DNA of 64,000 nt from Salminus brasiliensis (taxonomy: Eukaryota > Chordata > Actinopteri > Characiformes > Bryconidae): contig NC_132880.1 of the NCBI RefSeq assembly GCF_030463535.1, positions 39,061,342 to 39,125,341 on the forward strand. Direction: 5' to 3'. Positions within the stretch are counted from its first letter, which is position 1; each line of letters opens with the position of its first letter. The translations under genes were made by a program, and so were the position numbers. The notes under the pieces are model-generated. The model did no database searches. It was not told the DNA's origin and was given only the letters and a program-made list of their open reading frames with translations. Below, piece by piece: positions 21,571-35,779 of this stretch.

Positions 21571-22038
21571 GCTCTCTCTCGCTCTGGTTGCTGGTACCCA
21601 GCCAGGCCAGGCATCTGTCTGTTGGCCACCTGCTGTAAACTCTGTCTCACAGTCTGTCCTCTCACATCACTGTGTCTTCAAACAAACAGGAGCAGTGTGC
21701 TTGGCCAAAGCTGGGTCGACGCATCATGGGGCTGTACAAGCTAAGCTGGGTTGCTTTCCTTTTGCGTGTCTGTCTAGAATTGTCTGGCTGGCTGTCTGGC
21801 TGGGGTGAGCGCATTGATGCCTGATCCAGGACTAAAGTTGTACACTGCTGTCTTGTAAGCCACTGCTGACAACAAAGAACCACAGAGTGAGATTGTATGG
21901 GGGGGGGGCACACATCCGTCCTCAGCGTGGAGGAAATGTCTGAGAGCAGAGTCAGGTGAGCTGCTTCCTGTTACAGTCTGCAATGTGCTCTCTTCCATTT
22001 CCTCCTTTAACAAACTCTCCATTTGTCCATATGGCCAA

Positions 22039-22210
22039 GATGTAGTTTATTACTAGATGTTTGATCATCGAAGTAATAAGAGGATTCAGGCTTAAAGAGG
22101 AGGGTGCTTCTCTACTAGCTAGTTATTTTTCCCCAAACTAGTTTATGTATTTATATACTGCACGTTATTATGATATATTACTATTATCATCATTATTACT
22201 ATTATTATAT
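22039..22210. repeat. Local duplicate, copy 2
   Basis: Second copy of the 19,258-19,432 segment, in the same orientation. It is followed by an added ATT/ATC-rich tract not present in copy 1. Confidence 0.85.
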
Positions 22211-22693
22211 AGGAAGTGTATATTTGCTCTTGCTGTCAAAAAAAGCAAAAACATCAGGGCAAGACTATAGTTTGCTGGAGGATACTGAGACAAAGACCAG
22301 GATGTCTGGAACGTTGTGCTATGGACAGATAATTCCTGCCATGATTTTTGTTTACTTCCTTGCACGTCTCCCATGAAACTCAAACTTGTGCTGTCTGTAT
22401 CTGATGGTAGATGCTATCTGATGGTAGATGCTGTACTTTGACACCAACTGCACTGACATCCTAACTGTAGGCCCTGTGATGACATTCTTAGGATTGTTGG
22501 AGACTTCTTAACATTTCTTGAATTTGGTAAATTATTTTCTGGACAGTGGAAAGGCTGGTTTCTAATGATTTTGAGATCTTCTTTCTGAAGGATCTCGCTA
22601 TAGTGATTCCACTCATTTCAACTGAGGTCTAAATAAGACACTATAAATTTCATTTTACTTATTTCTTCAGTTATATATATATATATATATATA

Positions 22694-22988
<295 letters not shown>

Positions 22989-23442
22989 GACAGACACACG
23001 CACACAAGCCACAAATAACCAATGAAAGAGTAGAAAACGATGAGGTTTTAGGTCAGCAGGCCTGTGTTCATGACCTAAAATAGATGCGTGGCAGGCACAT
23101 CAAAGCCTTTACCCCCAATTGAAGGACGTCCCTCTGCAGTGTAAGCTTGACTACCAAAAGAAATAACAGCCCATAGCAAACCTCAATGAATGGGTAGGGC
23201 TGAAGGAGGGAGAGATGAAAAGCGTGTGTGTGGGCACATACAAACAGCAGCCTGGCATTGTGTATCCTTCAGCCCTCACAGGCTGGATGGGGGCGTTCCC
23301 GTTGGCAGAACTTCTGGCTTGAAGAAGACGGCTGTTCCCTATGTCCAGTCAGTGTGTACGGCCTGGACCTCTGGAGCTTGCCCAGGACTGGAAAGAAGGG
23401 TGTGTATTAGACACAGCTGGGGTAAGGGAGGGGCAGAGGCAG

Positions 23443-23443
<1 letters not shown>

Positions 23444-23508
<65 letters not shown>
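23444..23508. repeat. (GT)n microsatellite
   Basis: About 32 uninterrupted GT units. Confidence 0.97.
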
Positions 23509-23510
<2 letters not shown>

Positions 23511-24866
23511 ACTGCTTGAATCACAGTGTCTTCTTTGTTTCCCCCTGGTGCCAGTCACAAAGTGGATCATTTAAGCAGCCACTGCAGCCATTGGAAAGGC
23601 CTCTACTCCTAAGCCTTAGGCCTCAGTGTCCACATAGTAGATCAGTTGCTATTAATCATATGGTGTGTTGAAGGTGTTTTGAAGGTCGTAGTTGTCAGCA
23701 GGGCCATGGACTACCAACTTTGAAAGTGTAGTATATTTAGGATGGAATGGAAAGAAGCATACGATATTGCATGTAGGATTAGCATTCGCCTACTGAGGTC
23801 AAAAACCTTCTTCCCCATTGGGAGGTGCTTAGTTAGGAGTGTTAGTAGGCTATTGTTGCAGACTGTAGTGTCTTAAAAAAAAAAAAAAAAGGCAGAAAAG
23901 GTGAGTTTTACGTCTTCACTCTGAGAGACTGTGTGAGGTGTGTGTATGTGTGTATGTATGTTTATTTCTTGCTGCTTTCAAGAATATTTTCCTCAGACGG
24001 TGGAAACTGTGGAGAGAAAAGCCTCTATGCTCTGTTTCTGTCAGGTTGAATGGTAGATCGCTAAGTTTTTCTAAGGAGCTTCAGACTTACCCTCATTTAG
24101 CAAAGGCTTATTTTTTTGCCTGTGCCCGACTTCTACTGTCTGTGTATGCTGAACCATTTTTCTTGAAGTAGGACATATAAAAATAGTAACAAATCAATCA
24201 GAGAACATTCCAGGCTCTTGCAGGTCTCAATCTAGGGTAGCAAAACCCATCAGGGATTTTCTCTGATATGCTACTTGGATTTGCAGAGCTTTCAAATGTG
24301 ACCTAAAAGGTTAAAAATGGAATATGTTATTTTAGTTTAACCTATAATTTCGGACACATGAGCTCGTTTAGAGATCATTTGACGTCGAGTGTGTGCATAT
24401 TTTACTCTGAAGCTCAGTTAACTTTTAATCGAATACTGGCTTTGATAGTTTTTTACCTTTTTTGCTCTCTAGTTTCCAGATTTCTCTATATCTGCAGTGT
24501 AGTTGGGTTACAGCTAGCATTTTGATCAGGTTTCTGAATAATGGAGCTGCTCTGTGCACAAGGAGGAGAATGCTAAGTGTCCTCTGGTGTGCTATCATGT
24601 AAATGCCGGATGCTATGTTGCATGTTTTTGAGAAGATAAGCCATATTATATGCTTTTAGGTCTGGGATATAAAAAGCTGCAGTCTACTGCTTTCCACCTG
24701 AACATGGAGAGAAAGTCAGATTTCAGATGTAAAGCATCTCATGAAGTTTCTTTGGAAGTTACTGTCGGTTACCCTTGTTTAGCAGGCTGAAGCTTCTCCT
24801 CAAGGTATCCCATTAGCACCCCTGGAGAATAACAAGTGAAGTCAGTGTGCATCATTGAAAGGTAAG

Positions 24867-24933
24867 ACCTGACATAGCTCCACATGAGCTGGATTTTCCA
24901 AATGCATGTTTGCAGCCACAAAATGTATAGTCT
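24867..24933. repeat. Local duplicate flanking SINE-like sequence, left copy
   Basis: GAGCTGGATTTTCCAAATGCATGTTTGCAGCCACAAAATGTAT recurs at about 25,345-25,400 with small changes. The two copies bracket the tRNA-SINE-like block. Confidence 0.75.
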
Positions 24934-25074
24934 GGGCTGAGTGCTCATATGTTAATAGTTTATATATTTAATAGTTGTAAACGGGGCCAAAAGACATGAT
25001 AGGAGTGTCTTTCCGCACATGATTTTGGTGGTATGGGAAAATGTAAAAAAATAGATAGGTGGAAGCTTAGAGAA

Positions 25075-25335
25075 ACGGCCTTGTGACCTCAAGGTCGCTG
25101 GTTTGATCCCCTGAACCAACAGGACGCGACTGAAGTGCCCTTAAGCAAGACACCTAACCCCCTCCTGCTCTCAGGGCATGGCATCAAGTGCTGCCAACCA
25201 TTTGGGGAACGTGGTTCCCTAAACCAACAGGACGTGACTGAAGTACCTTGAGCAGGACACCTATCTCTCAACTGCTCCTCGGGCACTACAGCCAGTGTGC
25301 CACCGTTTCACTGTGCATCACTGCCAAGGAGGAAA
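25075..25335. repeat. SINE-like repeat, two tandem partial copies
   Basis: TGGTTTGATCCCCTGAACC resembles a tRNA box B region. It is followed by GACTGAAGTGCCCTTAAGCAAGACACCTAACCCC, a tail block common in fish tRNA-SINEs. The ACCAACAGGACG.GACTGAAGT.CC block then recurs from 25,225 with CTTGAGCAGGACACC. Chance open frames in both strands cross it. Confidence 0.65.
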
Positions 25336-25344
25336 CCAACCTGG

Positions 25345-25402
25345 CCTCACACAAGCTGGATTTTCCCAAGGCACATGTTTGCAGGGACAAAATGTATATA
25401 AA
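25345..25402. repeat. Local duplicate flanking SINE-like sequence, right copy
   Basis: CAAGCTGGATTTTCCCAAGGCACATGTTTGCAGGGACAAAATGTATA matches 24,880-24,930. Confidence 0.75.
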
Positions 25403-28261
25403 TGAATTGCATGGACCTACAATTGTACATCAGATTCCTGATTAATTAAAATAAGCTTGGATCATTCATGGAACATCAGTAACATTCCACTTTTAAGTAC
25501 TTAATCTTTTAAGAAGCCTTAACTGCAGCAAGCAGCATTTCTTTTGTGTTGTGTCCTAAATCCTTAAGTGAGCTATCAAGTGTTCTACAGCACGGCTTTT
25601 AGCCACTGCAGTATTTGTGTATAGATATTACATGATTGTTAGCTCGCTATGTTACAGAGCACCCGCATTTGAAATGTTAGATTGTCAGATTGTCTTCCCT
25701 TTTAGAGAAGACCTCTGAGTACGTATTTCAGCCTGTTACCGTTAAAAGTAAACATGTTGCTTCATTCGGAGGGGCTGAGTTGCTAAACCGCTGTTGGCTG
25801 AAAATGGATCGTTTTCTTTTATTTACGGTGAGTAATTGCAAGCACTTCTCTCTGTTTGGTAGCTCTAGTGCAGGCCATACTGGCCTGAATCAGGCCACGA
25901 CCCGCTGCAGAAGTAGCCCTATTGTTTACTGGTAGGGGAAGTGTCCATTCTCTTCGAGCTGTGATACTTCACAAAAAAAGCAGACCATGTGGGCTATGTT
26001 GGAGTGCTGATTTGCACCGTTGACACGGTTTGTCCTCATTTATTAGATGAACTAGTTTCAGGCAGACCTGCCTTCATGGAAAAGACTACAGGGAGGCAGT
26101 TTGTGCCGACTTGCAGTACCTCCAGGTTGATAGCTGGTAGACTGTGGCGTATCACAGGCATAGATATAGATAAGTATGTGACCTAATTTTTGGACCTAAA
26201 CTTTTTCACAGCCTGTGTGTGAATCCCACTGCACATGTCAGATGCCTACTTAACAGGCCCTCCAGCACAGAGGCGCATAGACTTACAGTCTTATAGTCTT
26301 ACAGTGTTACAGTGCTCAGGCCTGTGAGCCAGCCTTCTGTACTGTCCTGCTGACAGTCGTTGTTAATCTTTTAATTGTGTGATGGATTATGAGTGGTATG
26401 AAGGAGCGCATATGAGCACAATGTTTATTTTCCACATAGCCTGAAAGGACCTCGGTCATCTGTAGTGGAGGCTCTGACCTGCAGCCCGCCGTTCTTCAGT
26501 TCTTCGTTTCCACTATCCGTTATAGACTATCGAAGCAATATGCTGCTGATCTCCTTCTCTCATTCGAACCCTTTCACCTCATGATGAAAGAAGTCATTGA
26601 AAGGCATTTAAACCCCCTGTGCTCTTTTACTTTTACAGAGAAGCTGTTTAGAGCAGAAAAGAGTTCAGTAGCGGGGCAGGATAGATGTAATGGAACGTGA
26701 AGGCTTGTAATTATGGTAATGTGTTGTTTTTTTGTTTTGTTTTAGTTGGTTGCTTTTTTTTTTTTTTTTTTGCAGGGTGGGGAAAAAAGAAAGGGATTAT
26801 CCTCGTTTAAGGCCTGTGTGGTTTCATCACTAATGAGTGGTGCAAAGCGTTTAGCTACAGCATTGTGTCTGTCTAATCCTGTCGGCCAGTGCTGGCTCCA
26901 GCATGCACAGCGGATCTCCAGCCCTGCTCGCTGGCTGACTCTCTCTGAATGAACCTCCAGCTCCACTCACGAGCTCAAGTGGTGCGAGTGCACAACCCCT
27001 ACAGGCACGCAGCACATTTACCTTGGAAAATGAAACCAGGCTTCCCTCCGAGATTTCATTATCTATTTAATGATCTTTGTGTCTAACAAAACAAAAAAGC
27101 TGCATGGTCTCATGGCCACTGCCTGCGTGTAGTGACACGCATGAGGCCTTATGCGACAGGAGTTTCTGTTGAATTTCATAGAGGAACACTGATGAATTCC
27201 CCTTGTTTTCCATGACACAGAGACTGAAAGAGTGAATGGATGGCCTAGACATGTGCACTATCCTCCAGTGTTTATTTTTACATTTGGGGAAACGTGCTCT
27301 TCCACTTCCTTTTTCCTCGTTGACTTTACATGGACTAAGCCAAAGCAGAGGTTTATTTTTTATTTTTTGTTTCAGTACTGCTCTTCAGCTGGAACCGCGA
27401 AGCATATTTTCAAGATCTCAGATCTCATATACAATGCTACCTTAGCTCGGCAGGAGGCCAGGCTCAGTAGACGAGAATCATGCCCTGATTCCCAATGCCT
27501 CCCAGTTTTCAACTGCTCAGTCCTCACCTTATGGACCTTAACATGGCAGGACTTCAACTGTTTTATCGTCTGATAGAGTTCTGTATTGCTACGCTGTGGT
27601 GAATGTAATAAGGAAGCGGACCTCGGTGATTAAACTGAGATTCGTGATCCTGACAGTCATCTCTTACCCTGATTACCTAATATTTAGTTTATTTTTCACT
27701 GTGAGGTATGTTTCGTAACCCACGTATCTGAGCCATTCAGTGCTTTTTATAGCGCTGAATATTTCTGAAAGAACAGTTTGGTTTTTTTGTTCTACCCAAA
27801 GCTGCCCACTCCATCCCACTCTGCGTTAAGTACCGCTGAGGGCAGCACTGCCCTCACGTTGAGCGTTCATAGCTGTTTAGATATATTATAGTGCTTGGGC
27901 TTTGGAGCCTGCTGAATAAAGGTTTTCCAGGCCAGTCCCTGGAGAGATCCACACCACTCCCTCCTCCTCAGGCCTCTGCCACCAGCCTGTTTGGAAGGAC
28001 AATGGAGACAGAGCGGCTGTTCCTATGGTTTCCCCACCCGCATCCCCAAACAAGGCTAGTCATCAGGGTCGAAGGACAAACTGTGTGCACCATTGTGTGC
28101 TGCCCACAAAGCCAGAGGTCAGCTGCGTGTTCTAACAGAGGGCTCGTCCTTGCCATGCAAACCCGGTCACGAATGGAAATGCTCATTCATCTGACTCCAT
28201 CCTATTGATTTCTTCCATGTTCTTCGGACCACATGTAGTGATCAGTGAGCGTTTCCTTATA

Positions 28262-28432
28262 GCAGTGGTTAGCAAGCTTGGCCCTGGAGCACCCTGCCCT
28301 GTGTCTTGTTTGCCCTGCAAATATTTTCTTCTTCTAGCACCCCTGATCCTGACTGAAGTTAAAATGGTGTGTTGAAACAAAAAAACAGGGTGCATAACTA
28401 GCTCTTTTTGTTGAAAGCCAGGACCCCATATT
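28262..28432. repeat. Interspersed repeat (CCCTGGAGCACCCTGCCCTG type)
   Basis: The pattern GTGGTTAGCAAGCTTGGCCCTGGAGCACC, then CTAGCACCCCTGATCCTGACTGAAGT, then AAACAGGGTG is characteristic of an abundant fish repeat. I recognise the pattern from general experience and cannot assign its class. Confidence 0.5.
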
Positions 28433-28499
28433 GGGCATTTCCGAGACCTCTCATTCGACATGTGTCTGGTCTTCTTGTTTATAATAGAACATATCAGTC

Positions 28500-28502
<3 letters not shown>

Positions 28503-28560
<58 letters not shown>
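28503..28560. repeat. (TA)n and poly(T)
   Basis: About 22 TA units followed by a run of T. Confidence 0.97.
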
Positions 28561-31500
28561 GTTTGTTTTTTTTTGTTTATGCGACAGAATATGAATGCAT
28601 CACACAAATGCCCGTCTCGTTTTCGTGAAGTAGTGTTTCCAAACATAGTGTCCATAGGCAGTTTACTATGTAGCACATTTTTATATAGTGAATGACTTAA
28701 CGAGTGAACTATTCAGAACAGCTAAACTAACATGGGGTAAAACGTAGCACACATTTCATGTAGTTAAACAGGTCCAAGTAGACTGGGCTTTTGATCATTT
28801 TCTCCTGCTCTTATAGCAACTTCATTTGTACGTTTTGACCATATTCAAACAGATAATTCTCAAAAAGAATGCGAAGACTATTGTGTTCCATTGTGATTGT
28901 CTAACCAAACTGAAATACGGAGTTAGTTGTAACTCACTGTTATATGTAAGCTTCCCATTACCAGTTCAGAGTATATATAAGATAGTATCTCCAAAAATCT
29001 CTCCTATGGGTGCCATGTACATAAGATGTGTCTCAATTGTATGTATTTGGATCCGGATATATTTATGTTAATTAGGTCTGAAAGCTAATTTGGCTCAAAC
29101 ATTGTATTGAATTTTTTGTTCTTGGATAAATGTACCCCTCCCCCCATTCTGATAATATGCTTTGGGGTAAGTTGTATCATTTATTACAAAGTTTTCTTAC
29201 TGCTGTAAGAAATTTCTTGTGAAGCTTTAGTCTTCATTAGTTCATAGGATGGACATTCTTTTTGAAGGAAAACTTCAGAGGCTCAGTAAAAGATACGAGG
29301 ACGATGGTCTTTGGGTTTGGCATCTGCAGGCCTTGTGTAAATGGCTTGACCAAGATTGTTATGAGATCCAGATCTTGCACATTGTTGGACTACTAGCAGC
29401 TGAGCTCACATTCCTGACAGGGAGCTGTTCTTCAGCCATAAACGACTGAAGCCCCTGGCCTAATCTCTCAGCTATGTCAATTACCCCTTTCGATGAGCCA
29501 AGAGTCACACTGGCCGGAGTCTTGTGGGGATGCGGAAGAAATTTCAAGGATTTTTCTCATCCTCATCCCATCTCTTCCCCCTTTTAAATAGATATAATTA
29601 AGTGGAAACGACTGCTGGGGTCTGACAGGGATTGATTTAGAAGAACTCTGTGTATCTCCATTTAATCAGGGCGAGAGGGAGTTTGCTGTGATAATCCATC
29701 CAGTCAGGTTAGGAAATCCTCTCTTCCTGTAGGCCACCTGCTGTGTGGTGCACTTGCATACTAGGGAGGCATTTTCAATATGTATCAGTAATTGAATTGT
29801 ATTTAAAGACACCAATAATGGCATGTGAGTACAATAAGCAGCAAGTTAAATAATCTACCAATCCCGAAAACATGCAAAAACACAGTCAAGCAGCCTGGCA
29901 TTACATACACAAAGTGGTCTACATTAAAATGATCCAGGGCTCTTCATTGCAAAGGATGATCTGTGACCTACTGTGCTTCTAATGCCTACAATCTAGGCCA
30001 GTTTGAGTGTAGGTTCCCCTGCATATAAGAAACAATCTGGGTCTCCCCTCCTTTTTTTCGTCTGGCGAGTGCCCACAGTCTCTTGCATCCTTCGATATTC
30101 TCTCCTGACCATGTTCAGTGTTTGCTGGTGCAGGGCGGTGCTGCCTCTGACCTGCTTAGCCTGTTGCCTGCTGAGCAGCTGAGCCTGAGACCAGAAGGTC
30201 ACACAGTTAGCAAATCTCTCTGCCTACCCTGCATCCATCAAACACACTCTCAGTTCAAGAAGCTTTAGCGCCACTGACCCTTTGAGTTGTCTGGCCTTTG
30301 ATCCCAACAGCACCTCTCAGCTCCCTTTAAAGACTCCATTAAAAACCCTGTGCTCACTACGTTCAGAATTTAAACGACAGCATCAAACTTTATTACTGCC
30401 GAATCCACAGATTTTTAGTGCAAGTCACTTTGACATTGTCAGGTCCTGGGAGCTAATATGCAGCTTGGAGAGTTCTGCTGCTATTTCTGCTCTTCCCTCC
30501 CTTCCTCAGCTTGGATAATGTTACAATGAGGCAGCGTGCTATTGAGAACACAAAGGGATTTCATGTGAAGGCTGCAAATTGTTTTTCCTAGTTTAAGAGC
30601 TGATAAAGCGGGTCCAGTGGCAGCTGCACGCTGCAGCAACATTACATAAGGCTACCGTCCTGTACTCCTGTGTTTTTAAAGTGGACTGTTTGGGAGGATT
30701 TCATCTAGATTAAAGGTGATTAATCTGATAGGGTTTGAATGTGACTTCTGCGGTATGCCCTTCCATGGTACAGGTAAACTCGTACAGTAGAACTTCCCCT
30801 TTGCGGTTGGCGTAATGGGATGTAGTATCTATTCAGCACTATCATGATTTCATAGCTTACTATAACGAGAGATGTTAAAAGTACAGAGAAAAGTACTTGT
30901 ACTTAAAGGTGTCAACGAACACATAACATAGCATAGTTTTAACACTGATGCGCTGAAGGGGTCGCTTTCTTAAATCTTACAAATAAAAATAAAATAAAAT
31001 TATGAAAAGTGATGGTGCTTTCCTTTGGGCTTGTGTTTAGCTTCAGTTTGGTAGTCAGCGGAGCCCATTTTTTTTTATCGAATGAGTGGATGTTGGAGGG
31101 AGGATATGGGAAAAGACATTCTGCTAGTGTTAGCTTTTAGCCTATTATGGATCTCCGTTTGCTTCCTCCTGGGTTTCGATACATTGTGTGCTGAGTTTAA
31201 GCTATCTTTACAGTTATCAGAGTATAGAGCTGGAACTGGAACAGTGGTGTGACATCATTCCCAGCTCCAACATCCACGGTAAATAAAATGCAGCAGAAGT
31301 CATAGGATTTGCATGGTGTTTTGGGAGCATGTAGTGGATTGTGGAGTATTGCTGTGGTATCTGTAGTCCTGTCCTAATTTACTTAATTTTGTTTTTTTTC
31401 TAAAATATGAGGAAACTCTTCATTTTAATCAGATTCTGCAGGCCTGGCGGAACATGTTGTGGGCACCATAATGCATGTAGGTGTGTTTGTGAATAACTAT

Positions 31501-33214
31501 CCTACTCAGCCGTAATTGGCTAAATCTTCCTGCTTAGCTTAGGCCCTGCTTTTAGTGCTGGCCCTCATGGGTCCGGTAGCACTCGGCTGAGACAGCCGCT
31601 GTTGGCAGGGGTAGGGGACGGGGGGCCCAGCCCTAAGCTCCTGGGGAGAGAGGGAGTGGAGGTACTGGACGCGACACACAGCTAATTGGAACACTGCGCA
31701 TCACTTGTGCATCTCCAAGGAGACGGCTGGCTCTTTAGCTGCGCAGGAGGAGTCTACTAACTCAGGTCAGCCATATGTGTGTCTGTCTGTTTAAAGACGA
31801 GATGAGAGAGGCCTGTGGAGTTTAACCTTCAGCGCGAAATTTTCCCATGTAGCTATAATGTGGTTATTGGGTCGTTTTGGTTGATGTGGGGGGAAAAATG
31901 AATTTGTCACACCGTGTTTTCTTCAAAGTCTCAGTCTTGCAGCAGTAATGGCCCATGATGCGCCACACTGCGTGTGAATCATTCACAATTTCACTATAGA
32001 CTTCCTGTTCGATGTGGAACATCGAAATATTTTAAACAGTAGAACAGGCCTCAGTTCTAATTATAGAAGCATTCATTCTCTGTAGAGATGCTTCACAGAA
32101 GCCATATATCTGTCTTTGCTCACTTCGGCTCTCTCTTTCACACTCCAAAGACCTTGACCATCTACAGAGAGGGACTCCAAGTCTAATTTTACCGCCCATT
32201 CTGCACAGTGGTGGTTTGATGTGCTTACCCACCCAGTTCCTTGAGCCAGGCCAAATGTACGCTGACTGGTGCTGCTCCACTGATCTCCATAAAGAAGGCA
32301 GTTCTGCTCTGCCTGCCTGGCACCCAATAAAAACAGTCATACCCCTTTGCTGGCAGACCAGAACAGCCTGCCTGGGCCGTGAGAGCCCACGCTGGGCGGA
32401 ACCCACATATGCTGCTTGTCATCTTGTGACATGAGCCAATTAAACCATCACCCCCCCCCCTCCACTTTTAATGTGCACAGTGACAGTGGAAGCTTATGTG
32501 CTTGATGCCCTCCCTCTTCCTTTTCCCTCTTCAGCACTAAAGAGCAGCTGCTACTGTTGCATCAGTAATAAGGAGAGCGTTCACACTCGTCTAAAGGTCG
32601 TGAAAGCGGGAGAGGATGTGGGAAATTAAAGAAGCTAGAATGCTGTAATCAGCAGCTCTTGTTCAGGGTGGGTTATTTTTTTTGCCCTTACTCTAATTAG
32701 CACGCTGTGATTGTCTGAGACTGCAGTTCAGTGCTTTAGTTTTGAAGATGCAACCTGCTCAACATGTCAACACAACAAGGTATATCATAGGTGCATCTTC
32801 TGAGCTGCTACAGTGATGAAGTCCACCGGTTAGCTTCAGCTGAGGAAGAAAAGAGGTGAGCTGTTAGATTCTGATAAACTCACCAGGAAATGTATCAACA
32901 TTGTCTCATTAGTGTGCATGAATTGGCAGAAGGATTTCCAGTTGCCTGATAAAAAGTTTGGAGACATCTTGCTTTCTTTTGATGCTTGATGTCCACCACT
33001 GAGTATGAAAATAACCATTTTTTTTTTATTTACATGAACAGCTCTTTGCTAATACTGTTCGAACTTTTTCCATCTCTAAACTTCGTGTTTGTCATCATTG
33101 TGTCTTCCATGCTATAAACAGCAGTTTTTTGTAGTTCTTCTGGAGTTTGATAAACTGGATTAGCCTAAAAACCTCAGTGTTGCCACATTTCACAAAATGC
33201 TATTAATAATTTAG

Positions 33215-33605
33215 TATACAGCGATGAGCCTTAACAATAGCACCACCTGCCTAATATGGAGTAGGTCCCCCTTGAGCCACTACAACAGATATGACTATTC
33301 GAGGTATGGACTTCACAGGACCTCTAAAGGCGTGACCTCTGACACCAAGACGTTAACAGAAGATCCTTAAAGCCCTGTAAGGTGGGACCTCCATGGGTTG
33401 CATCAATAAGCCTTATGCACCTGTGACCCTGTCACAAGTTTATCGTTAGACCTTTCTTGGACCATGTTTATTAGGTACTGACCGCTGTGTACCAAAATAA
33501 ACAAACAAACAAACAAAAAAAGCACAAGACCTGCCTGATGGTTTGGAGATGCTCTGACCCAGTCGTCTAGCCATCGCAATCTGGCTGTTGTGAAAATAAT
33601 CAATG
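33215..33605 (-). mobile_element. Tc1-like element, internally deleted, reverse copy
   Basis: It starts CAGCGATGAGCCTTAACAATAGCACCACCTGCCTAATATGGAGTAGG, the same terminal family as 7378-7866. The minus strand reads SQIAMARRLGQSISKPSG, the transposase N-terminus, beside remnants of the C-terminus (CGAGGTATGGACTTCACAGGACCTC). An AAACAAAC run lies at 33,498-33,521. The catalytic core is missing. Confidence 0.78.
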
Positions 33606-34399
33606 TTTTTCGCTTGTGTCATGTTCTGGTCGATTAGTGTTTTGGACCTCATTTACCTTCCTAAGAATTTTCTTTCATTTGTTTGAGTCCTAACAAAAAG
33701 TCTACGAGTCATGATGTGTCTTTAAATCTCAGAATTGTCCTCATCACCACCCCTAATTGTCCTCATAAATCCTAATCCTAATGAACAAATCCTAAATAAG
33801 AAAACATTGATTAGTGTCAGAACCTTTTCAAAAACTGCATAAGTGGGTTATTAGAAAATATATATTTCTAAGAATGATGTGGTTGATGTGTGAGACCCAT
33901 TAACTTTTGTTGAATGCTTCAAGCCAATGCTGCACCAAATCTGGTTAAACAGCACTAATTATGCTGTCTTTGTAATGAAGCACGCAGTTGGTCAGTGTTG
34001 TTTATGGGTGTGTTCAGACTTGACAGGTTTGGTTTGATTGTTAGTGTGGTTTGTTAGGCAATGTGACAACGATGCCAGACTCCAAATAAAATTGTGCACC
34101 AAATAAAATTGTAAACAAGCTCTGGTACATGGACCAAAAATGTCCAAATGGGCCAAACACAGCATGAACCGCCATTTCCCTTCTGCAGACCAGCTTTGGT
34201 GTGTGAATGTTTGAGCTTCTTCCGAGCTTGTTCCGTAGTCCTAGAATAGATAGTTTTGGTTTTTAAAGGCTGATGACCATTTAAAGTTCTTATAAACACC
34301 ATGATCAAATACTCCCCCATGGCTTGCTCTCATACTAGTCACAGTTCTCCATTATTTTACTTTCCATTGCTGTACTCCTATCCTCTTATTAGACTTGCT

Positions 34400-34600
34400 T
34401 TCTTGTATTTCTTTTGTGCTATCCGGTGTCGACCGGAGGAGATGGGTTCCTCTTTTGAGTCTTGGTTCCTCTCCGGGTTTGTTCCTCTTGCTCTGAGGAA
34501 GTTTTTCCTGTCACTATCACCACTGGTGTACTCAAAAAAGTCTAAAGCTCCCTTGTGACTGTTGTAAAAGGTTCTGTATAAATGGGTTGGAATAGAAGAT
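34400..34600. repeat. Interspersed repeat (GTCGACCGGAGGAGATGGGTTCC type)
   Basis: GTGTCGACCGGAGGAGATGGGTTCC, GGTTCCTCTCCGGGTTTGTTCCTC and TGAGGAAGTTTTTCCTGTCACTATCACC form a block I recognise as common in fish genomes. Class unknown. Confidence 0.5.
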
Positions 34601-34929
34601 ATGACCATACACGCATCAGTTATATTCAGTTTTAATATGCTTAATTTAGTTTTACTACTGAATAAATGCAGTTACTTCTCCCCACTGTGTGTCGTGGAAA
34701 AACCTTGAAGACCCATGGCCTTGCGCCAAAGTATCACATGATACAGAACACACGTAAACACTTGTATCATCACAGTTATCATCAAATATACATCATTTTA
34801 TCCATGTTATTTTCTTTGCATCATTTGTTTACATGTCAAATATGTTAGCAAATGCTGAACGGACCAAAACTAAGGTACAATGATGTGATTTTCTCTAAAA
34901 AAACTCATATCTCCAAAACTGCCAGATTC

Positions 34930-35225
34930 ACATTGGCCCCATTTACACCTGGCATTAACATGCGCCTCTGGTGATCCGATCACAAAACGCATAGCCGTTC
35001 ACGCCTGGCATTTTGAATGCGTCTCCTGTGATTACTTCTGATCAAATTGAGTCTCATGGTTTTTGCATATTTTCAGACTGGGGCAGTAAGGCGGTTGATG
35101 TGGACGGTGCTTTGCTGTCAGGGACGCATCGAGATGCTTTGGTGTTCACACCTACAAGAATAATGTGGTCATATGCGCCTCTTGCCACCTCTGAATGTGA
35201 CTCGAGTGATCAAATGGTCATATTG
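34930..35225. repeat. Interspersed repeat (TTTACACCTGGCATTAACATGCG type)
   Basis: CCCCATTTACACCTGGCATTAACATGCG followed by GTGATCCGATCACAAAACGCATAG..TTCACGCCTGGCATT. A relative starts near 39,889 (CCCTGTTTACACCTGATCACTTAATGTG). Probably a non-autonomous DNA transposon. Confidence 0.5.
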
Positions 35226-35779
35226 CCACCCCTATTTCAACTGTGTTGTCAGTTGTTACTTCAGTTTTGCGTTTTTTCCTACGTTAATTCTTTCTTATCA
35301 TTTGAAACAGAGAGATGTAAGGCCTATGTAAAGTATTAAATGCGTTGTTAGTGGGGATGACCCCAGACCTTTAACGTGAAGTCATGTGAATTCAGCTTTC
35401 TTATATAGAACTTAATTAAATCCAATCCCTTTTTGTCTTAGCCTTTTAATATAATGTCAGCTGCATGTTCAGTGATTTGCCGTGGTCGTACCATTGTTTT
35501 AAACCTTTCTTCTGAAACCTCCTACCCATCAGTGTGGAGGAGTCAATCTGACAGCAGTAACTGTCCGTTATTGTTCAGTTATGTGGGCAATGGGCAGCTC
35601 TACGAGTCGCTTCCTATAAACTGCTTCGGTTGCTTCTGAGCGTTTGAATTTTGCCGCTTTCGTACGAGGCTGACACCCCAGTTTCCTCTTCTTCTGGCGA
35701 ACGCCTACTTCCTCCTTCTGTTCACCTCTCCGTCTCTCCATCTCACTCTCTCTTTCTCTGCGGCTACGACAGGAGTGCT

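Noticed and set aside
21278..21808. 176-codon open frame on the + strand
   Set aside because: It runs through a CT microsatellite with Ser-Leu repeats and shows no recognisable domain or splice structure.
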